The notes: generated by a model not told the origin, from the letters alone. Positions 52,696 through 61,311 are shown, counted from the first letter of the stretch. The stretch: DNA of 64,000 nucleotides from Paenibacillus silvestris (GCF_009882985.1 NZ_WTUZ01000022.1:409065-473064); one strand, 5' to 3'. Numbers and translations are program-made.

Positions 52696-53529
52696 ATGCC
52701 ACAACCTACACAAGCTGAAATTCAAGCGATATTACATGTACAAAGCGAGATTAACGCAGAGAACGAAATAAAGCGCCGTACACAGTTTCTTAAAGATTAT
52801 CTTCGACATACGGGAGCCAAGGGCTACGTGCTGGGCATGTCCGGAGGTCAAGACTCTACATTAGCAGGCAAGCTTGCTCAGATGGCGATTGACGAGCTGA
52901 ATGCGGAGAGCGGTAAGGATGCCCATCAGTTTATGGCGGTTAGGCTGCCTTATGGTATCCAAAAAGATGAAGATGACGCGCAAGCTGCCATTCAGTTTAT
53001 AGCGGCAAGCCGAGTTGTCACAGTCAATATTCAACCTGCGGTTGATGCCTCGGTGAAGCAATTTGCGGAAGCGACAGGCGACACATTGAGTGATTTCCAT
53101 AAAGGGAACGTCAAGGCTCGCGAGCGTATGAAGGTGCAGTATGATCTGGCTGCACATTATGGACTTCTTGTGCTGGGGACGGATCATGCCGCCGAGGCTA
53201 TTACGGGATTTTATACGAAACATGGGGATGGCGCCTGCGATGTAGCCCCTATTTATGGGCTCGATAAGCGGCAAGGCAAGGAATTGCTGAAGGGGCTGGG
53301 ATGTCCGGAGCATTTGTATTTGAAAAAGCCTACGGCTGACTTGGAAGATTTGAAACCGGGTCTTCCGGATGAAGAAGCACTTGGTGTTAGCTACGTACAA
53401 TTGGATGACTATCTGGAAGGCCGCCCCCTCCCTGCTGATATTGCGCAGAAAATCGAGGAACGTTACACGATTACGGAGCATAAGCGCAAAGGACCGGTAA
53501 CCTGCTATGACACTTGGTGGAAAGGATGA
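52696..53529 (+). CDS. nadE: NAD synthetase (ammonia-dependent)
   Basis: 277 residues, the usual size of the short ammonia-dependent enzyme, which amidates deamido-NAD with ATP and NH3. P-loop S49-G-G-Q-D-S54, then GTDHAAEAITGFYTKHGDGACD, which is the family core. No amidase domain. ATG at 52696 follows AAGGAG; an in-frame ATG at 52678 lies in the ribosome site itself. The stop is six bases before pncB, so the two are coupled. Confidence 0.95.
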   Translation: MPQPTQAEIQAILHVQSEINAENEIKRRTQFLKDYLRHTGAKGYVLGMSGGQDSTLAGKLAQMAIDELNAESGKDAHQFMAVRLPYGIQKDEDDAQAAIQFIAASRVVTVNIQPAVDASVKQFAEATGDTLSDFHKGNVKARERMKVQYDLAAHYGLLVLGTDHAAEAITGFYTKHGDGACDVAPIYGLDKRQGKELLKGLGCPEHLYLKKPTADLEDLKPGLPDEEALGVSYVQLDDYLEGRPLPADIAQKIEERYTITEHKRKGPVTCYDTWWKG

Positions 53530-53535
53530 ACCTAT

Positions 53536-54981
53536 ATGAATTACGAAAATTTGACGCTTCACACAGATAAATATCAAATCAATATGATGTATGCGCATTG
53601 GCTGAAAGGCACTTATCAAGAGAAAGCCGTGTTTGAGGTGTATTTCCGCAAGCTGCCCTTCGATGGCGGCTACGCCGTATTCGCTGGCTTGGAGCGGCTC
53701 GTTCATTATATCCAGCACCTGCATTTCGGAGATGACGAAATTGCTTACCTGCGGGAGCAGGAAGAACATTACCGCGAAGACTTTCTTGAGGCGCTGCGCG
53801 CATTCAAGTTCAGCGGTGATCTGCAATGCGTACCTGAAGGTACGCTTGTATTCCCTAATGTGCCGCTCGTACGCGTGGTGGCCAGCATCTTTGAGGCCCA
53901 GTTTGTTGAGACAGCGATTCTCAACTTCGTGAACTACCAGACGCTCATCGCGACGAAAGCTTCGCGGATCAAACAGGTCGCCCCGAACGAGGTGCTGCTC
54001 GAGTTCGGGACCAGGCGCGCCCAAGAGGCGGACGCCGCCATCTGGGGCGCAAGAGCCGCTTACGTCGCGGGGTTCCACGCGACGTCGAACTTACGGGCCG
54101 GGATGCTGTTCGGCATCCCGACCAAGGGCACCCACGCGCACGCATGGGTGCAGGCCTTCGACACGGAAGAGGAAGCCTTCCGTGTCTATGCTGAGGCGCT
54201 GCCGGAGCAAGTGACGCTGCTCGTTGATACGTACGACACGCTGCGCAGCGGCGTGCCGAACGCCATTAAGATCGCGCGCATGCTGCAGCAGCAAGGCAAG
54301 CGCATGAACGCCATTCGCCTCGACAGCGGCGATTTGGCGTATTTATCCCAGCAGGCGAGGCATATGCTGGATGAGGCGGGCTTTCCCGAGGTGGCGATCG
54401 TCGCCTCGAACGATCTCGATGAGAATATCATCGAGGGGCTGAAAGCCCAAGGGGCCAGAATCGATGTCTGGGGCGTAGGCACCCAGCTCATTACCGCTGC
54501 CGACCAGCCTGCGCTCGGCGGGGTTTACAAGCTTGTTGCCCTGGAGAAGAACGGCGAGTTTGAGCCGGTCATCAAGATTTCGGGCAACCCCGAGAAGGTA
54601 TCCAATCCCGGCTTCAAGGAAGCCTACCGGATTATCAACAAAAAAACCGGTAAAGCGGAAGCCGATTACCTGGCCATGGAGCACGAAGTCGATATTCAGC
54701 GTGGCGAGCGAGTGAAATTGTTTGATCCCACGCATACCTATATCTACAAGTACATTGAGGACTATGAAGCGGTTCCGCTGCTTAAGTCAATTTATGCGGG
54801 AGGCGAACTTGTCTATAAGCTGCCCACGTTGGATGAGATCCGGGCGTATCACCAGGAGCAAATTCGGACATTTTGGCCGCAATATTTACGCAAGCTCAAC
54901 CCAGAAGGTTACCGCGTAAACTTAAGCACAGAGCTGTGGGAGCTGAAAATGAATTTGATTCACGCGCATACAATTATGTGA
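53536..54981 (+). CDS. pncB: Nicotinate phosphoribosyltransferase
   Basis: 481 residues. N-terminal TLHTDKYQINMMYAHWLKG, the GGYAVFAGLERLV segment, EFGTRRAQ (PRPP/phosphohistidine region), IRLDSGDLAYLSQQARHMLDEAG and GVGTQLITA, all typical of the enzyme that makes NaMN from nicotinate, PRPP and ATP. GGAAAGGATG precedes the ATG. The middle third is noticeably richer in G+C than its neighbours, hinting at recombination or a codon bias patch. Fourth gene of the NAD cluster. Confidence 0.95.
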   Translation: MNYENLTLHTDKYQINMMYAHWLKGTYQEKAVFEVYFRKLPFDGGYAVFAGLERLVHYIQHLHFGDDEIAYLREQEEHYREDFLEALRAFKFSGDLQCVPEGTLVFPNVPLVRVVASIFEAQFVETAILNFVNYQTLIATKASRIKQVAPNEVLLEFGTRRAQEADAAIWGARAAYVAGFHATSNLRAGMLFGIPTKGTHAHAWVQAFDTEEEAFRVYAEALPEQVTLLVDTYDTLRSGVPNAIKIARMLQQQGKRMNAIRLDSGDLAYLSQQARHMLDEAGFPEVAIVASNDLDENIIEGLKAQGARIDVWGVGTQLITAADQPALGGVYKLVALEKNGEFEPVIKISGNPEKVSNPGFKEAYRIINKKTGKAEADYLAMEHEVDIQRGERVKLFDPTHTYIYKYIEDYEAVPLLKSIYAGGELVYKLPTLDEIRAYHQEQIRTFWPQYLRKLNPEGYRVNLSTELWELKMNLIHAHTIM

Positions 54982-55066
54982 TTGGATATTCCGAGTGGTA
55001 TGATAGTGATTGTGCGTACTCTTTCAAGAGCCGTCATACCCTATTTACGGATGGAGGCAGTATCCA

Positions 55067-55897
55067 ATGTCGACGCAAGCATTCACTCAAGGAGTTCAAC
55101 TTGGTAATGGCGTGCATATGCCATGGCTCGGATTAGGTGTTTGGAAAAGCAAAGAAGGCCAAGAAGTCATTAACGCTGTGAAAACGGCCCTTCAATTGGG
55201 GTACCGCAGCATTGATACGGCAGCAATCTATCAGAATGAAGAAGGTGTTGGTCAGGGGCTGCGCGAAAGCGGTGTGGCGCGCGACGAGATTTTCGTCACC
55301 ACCAAAGTGTGGAACTCGGATCAGGGTTATGAGTCCACGTTGCAAGCCTTTGAAGCAAGCCGCAAACGGCTTGGCCTCGAGACGATCGACCTGTATTTAG
55401 TTCACTGGGCTAAACCGGCGACCTATCGAGAAACTTGGAAAGCGCTCGTTCATTTGTACAAAGAAGGTCACGTGCGTGCTATTGGCGTTAGCAATTTTCA
55501 AATTCATCATTTGCAGCATGTGATTGAGGATACGGGTGTCGTGCCCGCTGTGAACCAAGTCGAATATCATCCGCAGCTGGCGCAAAAAGAACTGCTCGCC
55601 TTCACTCGCGAGAATAACATTCAGCTGGAAGCTTGGAGCCCGCTGATGCAAGGGAATCTCGATCATCCGGTGCTGTCGCAGCTCGCGGCTAAACATGGGA
55701 AATCAGCGGCACAAATCGTGCTGCGTTGGGACATACAAAACGGTGTCGTCACGATTCCGAAATCGGTGACGGAGCATCGGATTCGCGAGAATGCGAATAT
55801 TTTTGATTTTGAGCTGAGTGCCGAGGATATGTCTCTTGTGGATTCGTTGAACCAGAACAAACGCATCGGGCCCGATCCGGACAACGTGCCGTTCTAA
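55067..55897 (+). CDS. Aldo/keto reductase
   Basis: 276 residues, AKR family with catalytic tetrad D50, Y55 (AAIYQNEEG), K80 (TTKVWN) and H113 (YLVHWA), and C-terminal IPKSVTEHRIRENANIFDFEL that binds NADPH. It is close to the YvgN/2,5-diketo-gluconate reductase group that detoxifies methylglyoxal and similar aldehydes. ATG at 55067 follows GGAGG; the longer frame from 55010 lacks a ribosome site. 85 bases after pncB; may share its transcript. Confidence 0.93.
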   Translation: MSTQAFTQGVQLGNGVHMPWLGLGVWKSKEGQEVINAVKTALQLGYRSIDTAAIYQNEEGVGQGLRESGVARDEIFVTTKVWNSDQGYESTLQAFEASRKRLGLETIDLYLVHWAKPATYRETWKALVHLYKEGHVRAIGVSNFQIHHLQHVIEDTGVVPAVNQVEYHPQLAQKELLAFTRENNIQLEAWSPLMQGNLDHPVLSQLAAKHGKSAAQIVLRWDIQNGVVTIPKSVTEHRIRENANIFDFELSAEDMSLVDSLNQNKRIGPDPDNVPF

Positions 55898-55904
55898 TGT
55901 ATAG

Positions 55905-55950
55905 AAGAATTTCCGCTGACGCTGTTTGTTGGCGGGGATTCTTTTTTTTG
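55905..55950 (+). terminator. Terminator after the aldo/keto reductase gene
   Basis: AGAAT-CCGC pairs with GCGG-ATTCT around a 13-base loop, followed by a long T-run (55941-55949). Confidence 0.85.
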
Positions 55951-56050
55951 TGGAATGCCAATGCTAGTACCAGTACAGTTGCCCCTGCGTACGCTCAGGC
56001 ATGAGATCAGCTTCCCCAAAATCGCAGCGACCTTTAAGTTGTGTTGAAAA

Positions 56051-56232
56051 TGGGAACTACAGGGCGTTATTTGCCTGCGAAACAGCACTTTTGCGGCTGA
56101 GTGGGAACTATGGTCCTTTATTTGGTCGGTATTACGGCGAATCGCTTGTATTTGCCAGAAATAAGACCCCGTAGATCCTCTTCATCTGCTGCAAGGACTG
56201 ATTTCGCCAGAATAGCGGACCATAGTTCTCCA
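56051..56232. repeat. Second-family intergenic repeat element with four units
   Basis: Four related units of about 28 bases start at 56051 and 56101 (plus sense, GGGAACTATGGTCCTTTATT) and at 56151 and 56202 (opposite sense, ending ACCATAGTTCTCC). They are about 50 bases apart. The two orientations could fold into a long stem. No gene found in 55951-56274. This family is distinct from the one at 15193 and 40386 but has a similar period. Confidence 0.65.
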
Positions 56233-56274
56233 GCGTCTATCTCTTTGTGCTTAATATTTTTAATGATGAGTATC

Positions 56275-56625
56275 TTACTCATTCGCCCTAATTGTAACTT
56301 CACCGCCAGGGTATCTACGCTTCACATAATCATCTCCCCAATCACAAACTACTCTTAAAACATCTTTCAATGAAGAACCGTAATCTGTAAGGGAATATTC
56401 AACCTTAGGCGGTACTTGATTGTAAACTTTTCTAGAAACTAACCCATCTTGTTCAAGCTCTTTTAATTGCTCAATGAGCATTTTCTGTGTTACTCCCGTA
56501 ACCAAACGTATTAATTCACCAGTTCTTACAGGGCCACTCCCTAAATGAAAAATAATATGCGACTTCCATTTCCCCCTAATTAGATCTAACACAACTTCAA
56601 TTTGATTATTGTATGTTTTTTTCAT
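56275..56625 (-). CDS. HxlR-family transcriptional regulator
   Basis: 116 residues, winged helix with the HxlR signature GKWKSHIIFHLGSGPVRTGELIR and TDYGSSLKDVLRVVCDWG. Such regulators respond to electrophiles or redox signals and often control an adjacent nitro- or quinone reductase. AGGAG ribosome site. Divergent from the nitroreductase at 56803; an inverted repeat lies between them. It has no Cys, so thiol sensing of the YodB kind is unlikely. Confidence 0.9.
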   Translation of the reverse strand: MKKTYNNQIEVVLDLIRGKWKSHIIFHLGSGPVRTGELIRLVTGVTQKMLIEQLKELEQDGLVSRKVYNQVPPKVEYSLTDYGSSLKDVLRVVCDWGDDYVKRRYPGGEVTIRANE

Positions 56626-56677
56626 TTTGATCTCCTAATCATCATGCAATTCTTACTTTTTCGTGTGTATCTCACAA

Positions 56678-56718
56678 AAAAGTGCGTACTTTTCAATGTA
56701 TTTGTACTATACCATAAT
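56678..56718 (+). promoter_or_regulatory. Operator and promoter for the nitroreductase gene
   Basis: AAAAGT-GCGT-ACTTTT (56678-56693) overlaps a likely -35 TTTTCA (56690-56695), 17 bases before CATAAT (56713-56718). Probable HxlR binding site. Confidence 0.5.
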
Positions 56719-56802
56719 AAACCCTGTTAGCGATTTAGTTCAGCCAAGTGGCAGTTAACTATCTATGCCTAATAACAAAACTAAAACGGAGGCACGGGAA
56801 AA

Positions 56803-57453
56803 ATGGAAAAAAAGATAAATCGAAATGCTAATTTTTATGATGTCATTCATGATCGCCGATCTGTTCGGAATTATGATACTTCCGTTAAGGTTCCTGATGA
56901 AGAAATGAAAGAACTTATTGGAGAAGCTATCCTTGCTCCCAATGCACACAATCTAAATACTTGGAGATTTATGGTATTCACGGATCCTATTCTTAAAGAA
57001 AGGTTGCACAAAATTGCTTTAGGACAACGTCAAGTGCTTGAGGCACCTGCTGTAGTTGCATTGTTAGGCGATATGAATGCTTATTCTGTAGAAAATTCAG
57101 ATAGAATCAATCAAAAAGCTGTGGATGCAGGTTATATGACAGAAGAGGCTAAGGAGAAAATTAATAATAGCATGGACGATTTTTCAGGACATGTAAGTGA
57201 ACAAGTGAAACGAGAATGGCTAATGATTGATAGCGGTCTGGCAGCTATGCAGTTTATGCTGGCTGCAAAAGCAAGAGGTTACGATACTGTACCTATGATT
57301 GGTTATGATGTTGAAGAGTTTCGTAAAGAGTTTAATATTCCAGAAAATCTCGTAAACGTTCTAATGATTGCTGTTGGCAAAGCAAAGAAACCGGGACACA
57401 CATCGGTGAGATTAGAGGTAGATGAAGTGACATATTGGAATGGGAGGCTGTAA
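56803..57453 (+). CDS. Nitroreductase-family flavoprotein
   Basis: 216 residues. FMN-binding segments DRRSVRNYD near the N terminus, LAPNAHNLNTWRFMVF, and MIDSGLAAMQFMLAAKARGYDTVPMIGYD. Family members reduce nitro compounds, quinones or flavins with NAD(P)H. ACGGAGG ribosome site. Divergent from the HxlR gene, the usual arrangement for inducible detoxification. It ends at a bidirectional terminator shared with the phosphodiester-glycosidase-like gene. Confidence 0.92.
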   Translation: MEKKINRNANFYDVIHDRRSVRNYDTSVKVPDEEMKELIGEAILAPNAHNLNTWRFMVFTDPILKERLHKIALGQRQVLEAPAVVALLGDMNAYSVENSDRINQKAVDAGYMTEEAKEKINNSMDDFSGHVSEQVKREWLMIDSGLAAMQFMLAAKARGYDTVPMIGYDVEEFRKEFNIPENLVNVLMIAVGKAKKPGHTSVRLEVDEVTYWNGRL

Positions 57454-57505
57454 TAAACGCAGCCGCCAGAGTGGATGGATTTGTATCTAACGGGCACGTT
57501 CAATA

Positions 57506-57556
57506 AAACAGCGATAGTCTAGGACTCTATTATCACGTCCGTGGCTGTCGCTGTTT
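57506..57556. terminator. Bidirectional terminator between convergent genes
   Basis: AAAACAGCGA-TAG pairs with GGCTG-TCGCTGTTT around 57508-57556 with a long loop and T/A tails on both sides. Confidence 0.8.
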
Positions 57557-57570
57557 CAGTGATTGGCACT

Positions 57571-58362
57571 TCACTTCAGCAGCGTAATCATCTGGTACAC
57601 CTCACGGTGGTCACCAGGCAGCAGGTAATCGGCAACTTTGAGCTGCGAGGACCCGTCGCCGTCCAGGAAAAGTCCGTCTACCAGCTGACCGCCACCCACT
57701 TGCTCAAGAATGGCTGTGCGGAATTGTTCACCTGTGCATGGTGTTGGCGCCACGACCATGTACACATGATTACTCCTGTCATATACGATACCTGAGCGCA
57801 TACGCTTCTCGTCAATGACAGGCATCTCTTCCGAAACTGCTTGGGCTGCCCACCCGTCGGGATTTGCCAGACCCATGCTAACTCCGCCCTGCGCCCAGTA
57901 ATTATTGCGATCCATGACCTTTAGCTCATTGGCGTTTTCGACCACTTGGACGGTGAAAGTTTGCGCCTTTTCATCCCAGACCAACGTTCCCCGTTTGCGG
58001 TCGATATTGAACCAGCCAGAGCCGTAATCACCTGGTTGTCCCTTGACTGGGAGGTCGTTAATGACGGCGATGCTGAGCAGATAACCCTGCCAGAAGAAAC
58101 CACCGTTGATGCCATTCTCGCTCAAATCCGTTATATTCGCAGTGATAGCCTTGAGTCCTATATTTTGCGGCGGGGTTCGGATGGTATGGAGGGTAACGCC
58201 ATTGCTTGCCTGATCGATACGATACTCGGAAATGGGGAGATTCGGCGGTTTGACATGTCCATTCGCCCCCCAGATGAGGGTCCATATGAAACTAGTTATC
58301 ATGATAAGGAGATAGATAAGTAGGGAGGCTGCTCTATTTTTGGCAAGAGGGATCGTATCCAT
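57571..58362 (-). CDS. Membrane-anchored phosphodiester-glycosidase-like protein
   Basis: 263 residues. An N-terminal helix (about 12-32) is the signal or anchor. The rest resembles the NAGPA/phosphodiester glycosidase fold: NGINGGFFW, PVKGQPGDYGSGWFNIDRKRG and the metal-site-like DGLFLDGDGSSQL. In relatives the fold releases GlcNAc from phosphodiester-linked polymers or matures exopolysaccharide. It is near the short end of the family. No ribosome site stands out; ATG at 58362 is the only good start. Function here unproven. Confidence 0.75.
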   Translation of the reverse strand: MDTIPLAKNRAASLLIYLLIMITSFIWTLIWGANGHVKPPNLPISEYRIDQASNGVTLHTIRTPPQNIGLKAITANITDLSENGINGGFFWQGYLLSIAVINDLPVKGQPGDYGSGWFNIDRKRGTLVWDEKAQTFTVQVVENANELKVMDRNNYWAQGGVSMGLANPDGWAAQAVSEEMPVIDEKRMRSGIVYDRSNHVYMVVAPTPCTGEQFRTAILEQVGGGQLVDGLFLDGDGSSQLKVADYLLPGDHREVYQMITLLK

Positions 58363-58440
58363 ATGGCAACTCCTATCTCTTCAATCAATTCATTTCTATC
58401 AGTCTATGAAACTCAGAAATAAATTATGCCAAGAGGCACG

Positions 58441-58492
58441 AAAAAAGCCCATCCGTAAAGTGAATGAGTCACTCTAGCGAATAGGCTTTACT
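58441..58492 (-). terminator. Terminator after the tiny Fur-box gene
   Basis: On the minus strand AAAGCC-TAT-CG pairs with CG-ATG-GGCTTT around a long loop, with TTTTTT after. Confidence 0.7.
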
Positions 58493-58509
58493 TGTATGTG
58501 CAGATCCTA

Positions 58510-58728
58510 TTAAAAAATTGGAATTCTCGCTTTATTTCCATCCTTTGCGTATAAAATGGCTTCGGAGCTGAATAAATCAACGTGCTCTAAAGTATGACCA
58601 AGGTTCGTTGTCGTAAATTTGTTATAACGAAGAGCGTTGATCAGGGAGGGAATTAGTTTGTGGTCCGTGCCAATAAAGTTCACAGAAATTGGTCTCTTGT
58701 TAAATAAAATATTCATTCTCACTTTCAA
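58510..58728 (-). CDS. Tiny conserved-looking gene behind a Fur box, unknown
   Basis: 72 residues starting with a TTG at 58728 that is five bases after AGGAG. The frame also offers an ATG at 58758, but that lies inside the Fur box, so a start there is unlikely. Sequence begins MKVRMNILFNKRPISVNFIG and has mixed hydrophobic/charged residues with no Cys or membrane helix. I do not recognise it. A terminator and a Fur-controlled promoter frame it, so it is probably made when iron is scarce. Confidence 0.55.
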   Translation of the reverse strand: MKVRMNILFNKRPISVNFIGTDHKLIPSLINALRYNKFTTTNLGHTLEHVDLFSSEAILYAKDGNKARIPIF

Positions 58729-58742
58729 CTCATCTCCTGACA

Positions 58743-58757
58743 TGATAATTATTATCA
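58743..58757. promoter_or_regulatory. Perfect Fur box
   Basis: TGATAAT-T-ATTATCA, a complete 7-1-7 palindrome. On the minus strand GATAAT inside it could be a -10, 17 bases after TTACGA. It stands directly ahead of the tiny gene. Confidence 0.8.
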
Positions 58758-58895
58758 ATTAACTGAGTTCTAATCGTAACATTGCTTGAATAGGATGTCC
58801 GTCGATTATCGTTGTCGGAAAACCACTACTTTTGTCATTGAGAGAGTGAGTGAGAAGAGCATTTTTGGCGGGAGGTTTACATGAAGGTTTATCGT

Positions 58896-60437
58896 TTAAT
58901 TGCTAGGGGTAAACATTGTGATCACACTTTCGAAAGTTGTCTGCCAGTTGGCCGTGATGATGCTTCCGATGTAACCGTCTGGCCGGATCAAGACCATCGT
59001 GTCGCTATTAATCCCATAGATTTTGGTCAAATTTCCTGTGGCGTCATGTATATAATTGCCTTCAATTTGACTTGCATTACCTACCGTAAAGCAGCGGATT
59101 TCGGCACCTGTGGTCGGTAAGGTCAACTTGGGAAGCACTTGGGAGGCAGTGGCTCCGAACGCAAGCAGAGTAAACTGGGCACCCCTATATATGTCAAAGA
59201 GTCGTCGTGCTCCGTTAGGCCCCATACAAGGCGCATCCGGTGCTCGGTCACCTACGTGCAGCGTCTTGGTATAAGACGAGTCCTCTGGTGCAAGAGGGCC
59301 GCTGTGGTACGTGATTCCGAGCTGTCGTTCTTCGTTTCCACGTTTGAGACTGGAGAAGCGGAACTTCTTGAGCCCTGCATATAGCTTGTTGGATTTGTCT
59401 AGAACATGGGCGGCAATTGGCCGTCGTTCGGCTTCGTAGCTGTCAAGGAGGCTGCCCGGGGCGCCGAATATAACCTGACTGAGTTTCCAACCGAGGTTGT
59501 AAGCATCCTGAACGCCGGTGTTGAGTCCTTGTCCGCCAGCAGGAGTGTGGACGTGGGCGGCGTCGCCGGCCAGGAATACGTTGCCTGCACGATAGTGATC
59601 AGCGAGTCGGACGTTTGGACGAAAAACTGATTTCCAGGTGATGTCATAGAGCTTGAAACCGGTGAGGTTATGAAAATTTGCAGCGAGATGAGCTTCATCG
59701 AGGTCTAGTGTCTCGTCTGGTGTCAGCTTGATCATCACCTGGAACTGATCGGAGTGGGGCAGCGGGCAAGCAGCGACTGACTTCCCTTTCGTTCGAGGCC
59801 ACATATGCCACCGATTCCGAGATAGTCCATCAATTGTACCATCAAGAATGAGCATACGGTCGGAGTCATCGGTCTCTCCGACGAATCGAATGCCTGAAGC
59901 TTTACGGACGCTGCTCGAACCGCCATCTGCCCCGATCAGATATTTACAACGAACCTGCTCTCCGGAAGAGAGAGTAACCGTCACCCCGTCAGCATCCTGT
60001 ATGAAGTTTTCTACCGCGGTATTGAACTCAATGCTTAGCCCTTGGCGATTTATTAGGCGGTGTAAGATGGCATCCGTGCGATGTTGAGATAGTAACAGGA
60101 TGTTTGGATAGGGCACGTCAGGTGTCTGTTTGCTCATCTTTTGCATCCTCCAAGGAACAGTAACCGGGCCGAAATGGAGGCCTGAAAGGGGGTAGGAATC
60201 GCCCTGCTTATGTGCCTCACTCAGTATACCGAGGTCTTCGAAGACCTCCTGAGTTCGTGGTTGAACCCCTTTGGCACGGGAGCCCTGGAAAGAATGTGGT
60301 GCCTTGTCAACTAGCCGAATACGAAGGCCGCGTCGGAGCAAGTCCGCAGCTAGTGTGGAGCCGGTTGGTCCTGCCCCAGCGATAAGTACGTCGATATCTT
60401 GTTGATTTTTTAATCCATCAGATAGGTTGCTTGTCAT
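58896..60437 (-). CDS. FAD-dependent aromatic monooxygenase-like protein
   Basis: 513 residues, class-A flavoprotein monooxygenase (PheA/TfdB/MhpA type). FAD motif GAGPTGSTLAADLLRRG, DG motif YLIGADGGSSSVRK, and GD motif NVFLAGDAAHVHTPAGGQGLN, with a thioredoxin-like C-terminal domain (RLFDIYRGAQFTLLAFGATA). Such enzymes hydroxylate phenolic or polyketide aromatics, and some inactivate rifampicin. AAAGGAAAC precedes the ATG. No pathway neighbours; two 13-mer palindromes upstream suggest control by an unseen regulator. Confidence 0.88.
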   Translation of the reverse strand: MTSNLSDGLKNQQDIDVLIAGAGPTGSTLAADLLRRGLRIRLVDKAPHSFQGSRAKGVQPRTQEVFEDLGILSEAHKQGDSYPLSGLHFGPVTVPWRMQKMSKQTPDVPYPNILLLSQHRTDAILHRLINRQGLSIEFNTAVENFIQDADGVTVTLSSGEQVRCKYLIGADGGSSSVRKASGIRFVGETDDSDRMLILDGTIDGLSRNRWHMWPRTKGKSVAACPLPHSDQFQVMIKLTPDETLDLDEAHLAANFHNLTGFKLYDITWKSVFRPNVRLADHYRAGNVFLAGDAAHVHTPAGGQGLNTGVQDAYNLGWKLSQVIFGAPGSLLDSYEAERRPIAAHVLDKSNKLYAGLKKFRFSSLKRGNEERQLGITYHSGPLAPEDSSYTKTLHVGDRAPDAPCMGPNGARRLFDIYRGAQFTLLAFGATASQVLPKLTLPTTGAEIRCFTVGNASQIEGNYIHDATGNLTKIYGINSDTMVLIRPDGYIGSIITANWQTTFESVITMFTPSN

Positions 60438-60517
60438 TGTTAAGTTTCCTTTCTGGAAAGAAATTTAAAGGATAAGGCCTTTTAGGTTAATTCTTAGATG
60501 TAATTGGTTGTATTATA

Positions 60518-60548
60518 ATTTCTTAGAAACAATATGTTTCTTGGAAAC
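60518..60548 (-). promoter_or_regulatory. Paired 13-mer palindromes ahead of the monooxygenase gene
   Basis: ATTTCTTAGAAAC (60518-60530) and GTTTCTTGGAAAC (60536-60548), 18 bases apart and in the same sense, next to a minus-strand TATAAT (60517-60512). Probable operator pair for a MarR/TetR-type regulator. 60549-60720 holds nothing else notable. Confidence 0.6.
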
Positions 60549-60732
60549 AATGTTACGTTGGTTTGCTAGTTCTGTCAATTACTTTTCTGGTGAAACTTGA
60601 AGAGTTTAAGGGTAGAGAATATATTAATTAAAAAAGAGTCAATTACAGCTAGTCCACTGCATGCCACAACTGAACTAGCTGTAGCTGCAGGTCTGGATAT
60701 GAGATAATTCTTAAATAAAGGAGGCGAAGCTC

Positions 60733-60966
60733 ATGCAATTCAGTCTTAAAGCCCCAGATGGCACAGTCATTGATTCCTATTTGAAAAACCATAAAGAGTT
60801 CATCCGCATTGAAGGCATGGAATACGAGGTCTACAGTCCTGTTGATGAGTTTGATTCCGATCTGGAAGTTAGACAAATGATTGAGGCTTCCGAAAAAGAC
60901 TTGAAGCAAGGAAAAGTTTATTCTACAGAAGAAATGGTTGAAGCTATAAAGCGTGGTGAACTGTAG
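60733..60966 (+). CDS. Antitoxin-like protein of a ParE/RelE-type pair
   Basis: 77 residues: beta-rich N-terminal half and a C-terminal acidic/helical tail (VRQMIEASEKDLKQGKVYSTEEMVEAIKRGEL) of the kind that wraps a ParE/RelE toxin. AAGGAGG before the ATG. Its TAG abuts the toxin's TTG, so the two are coupled. Identification depends on the partner; it is too short for an HTH to be obvious. Confidence 0.72.
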   Translation: MQFSLKAPDGTVIDSYLKNHKEFIRIEGMEYEVYSPVDEFDSDLEVRQMIEASEKDLKQGKVYSTEEMVEAIKRGEL

Positions 60967-61248
60967 TTGATCGTACAGTGGACCGAAACGGCGCGAAATC
61001 GATTCCGACAAATTAAGAGTGATCACTACAGCGAGCAGGAAACTATTGACTATAAGATTGAGTTGCTACGTCAAGTGGAGCAGAAGGTTGTAAGCATGGG
61101 CACAATGATGCCCTCACGTGAATATCGCAACACATATTATTGCATTGCAGACCGATTTATTGTGTCTTAAAAGGTGATGGATAACGATGAGCGATATGTA
61201 ATCACCTCTTTTAAGCATGGAGCCATGAAACGCAATATTAAATACTAA
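60967..61248 (+). pseudogene. ParE/RelE-type toxin interrupted by an in-frame stop
   Basis: TTG start directly after the antitoxin stop. The frame gives WTETARNRFRQIKSDHYSEQ...REYRNTYYCIADRFIVS, then TAA (61168-61170), then continues in the same frame as KVMDNDERYVITSFKHGAMKRNIKY to TAA at 61246. The sum is about 93 residues, the usual ParE/RelE length, and the C-terminal strand/helix is normal for the family. A Tyr codon turned to TAA (the expected residue in 'IVSYKV') explains it. The N-terminal 67 residues lack part of the active fold, so the toxin is probably dead. Confidence 0.8.
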
Positions 61249-61311
61249 TTGTCATCGACCCCTATTAAAGGCAGTACGAATTAGTATATTTATGGAATCT
61301 CCTCACGCAAA

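Noticed and set aside
52861..54078. Long minus-strand ORF of 405 codons opposite nadE and pncB
   Set aside because: It lies antisense to two well-supported genes, has no ribosome site, and its composition (Arg/Ile/Leu-rich, no domain) is that of a shadow frame.
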